From Altererythrobacter sp. (GTDB lineage: Bacteria; Pseudomonadota; Alphaproteobacteria; Sphingomonadales; Sphingomonadaceae): a stretch of 38,111 nucleotides of DNA. Location of the stretch: NCBI GenBank assembly GCA_029265155.1, contig JAJUJV010000008.1:1-38111 (forward strand). Direction: 5' to 3'. The notes beneath the pieces are model-generated. The model was not told where the DNA came from and made no database searches. It saw nothing but the letters and a program-made list of their open reading frames with translations. The position numbers were made by a program, and so were the translations under genes. Shown in pieces: positions 36,202 to 38,111 of this stretch (within the stretch, counting starts at the first letter, position 1; each line of letters begins with the position of its first letter).

Positions 36202-37850
36202 CCTTACGTAGCCTGGCAGCGAACACCCCGGGGCGGCGCGCCAATTGGAAGGCGCTGGGCCTGACGGCCGAGGACATGGAGAAGCCGAAGATCGCGGTGG
36301 TGAACAGCTCGAGCGAGCTGGCGATCTGCTACGCCCACCTCGACGGCATCGCCCAGATCGTGAAGGAGGAAATTCGTGCCGCCGGCGGGGTGCCGTTCGA
36401 AGTGCGTACCGCGGCGCCGAGCGACTTCATCACCGGTGCGGCCAAGCGCGGCAGCTACATCCTCGCCGGACGCGACATCATCGCCAACGATATCGAGGTC
36501 CAGGTCGAAGCGGCGCTGCTCGACGGGATGATCTGCCTGACGAGCTGCGACAAGACCCCGCCCGGCCATCTGATGGCAGCGGCGCGGCTCAACATCCCGA
36601 CGATCCTGGTGATCGGCGGCTATCAGCCCGCCGGCGAGATCGACGGCGAACCGGTCGATGTCGAGGACGTCTGGTCGGGATCGGTCGGCGAGCGGTTCGG
36701 GGCGGTGCCGAAGTTCCCGGTGCGGGACATGGCGGAGAACGCGATCCGCGGCCCGGGCGTGTGCGCCGGGATGGCCACGGCCAACACGATGCACAGCGTG
36801 GTAGAAGCGCTCGGCATGTGCCTGCCAGGGCATGCCCCGGTACGCGCCAACAGCCCGAAGATGCAGGACAACGCCCGCGCCGCCGCGCGGCGGATCGTCG
36901 AGATGGTGCACGAGGACCTACGGCCCCGGCAGATCCTGAGCGAAGGTGCATTCCGCAATGCCATCGCCACGGTGCTCGCGGTCTCGGGGTCGATCAACGC
37001 CATCAAGCACCTGCAGGCGACCGCGATCGAGGCCGAAAGCGGCTTCGACATCTTCAAGATGTGGGAAGAAATGGCCGACGTCCCGGTGCTCTCCGCCGTC
37101 CGGCCGACCGGCGAGGTGCGGATCGAGCAGTTCGAGGACGCCGGCGGCGCCCGCGCGGTGCTCAAGCGGCTGGAAACCCGCATCGACACATCGGCGCTGA
37201 CCTGCACGGGCAAAACGCTGGCGGAGAACCTGGCTGATTACGATATCCCGGACCCGGACATCATTCGCCCAGTCGATCAGCCGATCGGCCCGGGTCCGGC
37301 GATCGCCATTCTCTCCGGAAGTTTCGCCGAAACCGCGGTGGTGCGGCTTGGCATCCGCGACGGTTCGCGGCCCGAGGAATTCACCGGTCCGGCACGCGTG
37401 TTCGAGGATGTCGATGCCTGCATGAACGCGATTGCCGCCGGCGCGGTAAAGGCGGGAGACGTCGTCGTCGCCCGCAACCAGGGCTTGAAGGGCGGACCGG
37501 CGATGGGTGGGTCGGCCAGCCTGATCCTGTTCGCACTTGATGCCGCGGGTCTCGCCAAGACCACGGCGTTCGTGACGGACGGCCAGCTATCGGGCTTGTG
37601 CCTCAAAGGGCTGACTGTCGCCGAAGTCTCGCCCGAAGCGGCGACCGGCGGGCCGATCGGCAAAGTACGCGACGGCGACACGATCCGCATCAGCGTGGCC
37701 CATCGCCGCATCGACATCGAAGTGCCGGCAGAAGAACTGGCGGCTCGCCCCGACCCCACTTATGTCAATGGCGCGACCGGCTACCTCGCCAACTTCCGGG
37801 AGGCGGTACAGCCGATGAACACCGGCGGCGTGCTGCTGCCACCGCGCTAG
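36198..37850 (+). CDS. IlvD/EDD family dehydratase (dihydroxy-acid or sugar-acid dehydratase)
   Basis: MICLTSCDKTPPGHLMAAARLNIPTILVIGG; GVCAGMATANTMHSVVEALGMCLPG; ATGA overlap with upstream MFS gene. Confidence 0.93.
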   Translation: MTLRSLAANTPGRRANWKALGLTAEDMEKPKIAVVNSSSELAICYAHLDGIAQIVKEEIRAAGGVPFEVRTAAPSDFITGAAKRGSYILAGRDIIANDIEVQVEAALLDGMICLTSCDKTPPGHLMAAARLNIPTILVIGGYQPAGEIDGEPVDVEDVWSGSVGERFGAVPKFPVRDMAENAIRGPGVCAGMATANTMHSVVEALGMCLPGHAPVRANSPKMQDNARAAARRIVEMVHEDLRPRQILSEGAFRNAIATVLAVSGSINAIKHLQATAIEAESGFDIFKMWEEMADVPVLSAVRPTGEVRIEQFEDAGGARAVLKRLETRIDTSALTCTGKTLAENLADYDIPDPDIIRPVDQPIGPGPAIAILSGSFAETAVVRLGIRDGSRPEEFTGPARVFEDVDACMNAIAAGAVKAGDVVVARNQGLKGGPAMGGSASLILFALDAAGLAKTTAFVTDGQLSGLCLKGLTVAEVSPEAATGGPIGKVRDGDTIRISVAHRRIDIEVPAEELAARPDPTYVNGATGYLANFREAVQPMNTGGVLLPPR

Positions 37851-37863
37851 TCACCCCAGCCCC

Positions 37864-37946
37864 TTCGTCATCCCCGCGCAAGCGGGGATCTGGTTGCGGC
37901 TACTGGAGAGCAACGCTCGAGGTTCCCGCTTGCGCGGGAATGGCGA
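37864..37946. repeat. palindromic intergenic repeat, same family as 19868-19955
   Basis: TTCGTCATCCCCGCGCAAGCGGGGATC ... GGTTCCCGCTTGCGCGGGAATGGCGA. Confidence 0.85.
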
Positions 37947-38111
37947 GGGTGGGTGTAAGGAAGAAGGGAACGCGGGCACACCGAAAGCCCGCTGGCGAGT
38001 GCGGGCGTAACGCCGGAGGTAGAAGCGCGGACGGGAGAGGCCGGCGCGGGTGACCTGGGCATCACAGGGTTGCCTTGCACGAGCATTGCTTGCGAACGGC
38101 GGCGAGGGCTG

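Noticed and set aside
1-38111. tRNA, rRNA, transposase or phage genes
   Set aside because: No recognisable tRNA/rRNA sequence and no transposase, integrase or phage-type protein among the translated ORFs.

Overview
This GC-rich alphaproteobacterial window looks sphingomonad-like: TonB-dependent receptor, tannase-type esterase, PhyR with EcfG-type promoter motifs, and PHA synthase/phasin. All annotation is from reading the sequence and ORF translations; no searches were run. Left part: the 3' portion of a biotin carboxylase carrying an in-frame palindromic insertion, a tandem NTF2-like protein, MobA-like and XdhC proteins, a tannase-family esterase, LipB and ArsC. Centre (12.1-23 kb): a probable aromatic or aryl-ketone catabolic cluster with class II aldolase, VOC protein, MFS, AraC regulator, TonB receptor, two paralogous cupins, SDR and two Zn-alcohol dehydrogenases. 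Right of that is a general stress response locus (PhyR, ModE-type HTH, single-domain response regulator), followed by a GNAT protein, fatty acid hydroxylase, LptG/LptF, ClpS, phasin/PhaC, alanine-type aminotransferase, MFS and an IlvD/EDD dehydratase. The most interesting observation is an unannotated small-RNA gene candidate at about 24289-24409. It has an EcfG-like promoter, a hairpin with a C-rich loop and a strong + strand intrinsic terminator, with no + strand protein gene to serve. It lies between two minus-strand response regulator genes that each have a consensus-matching EcfG promoter (GGAAC-N16/17-CGTT). The architecture resembles the Caulobacter general stress sRNA GsrN.
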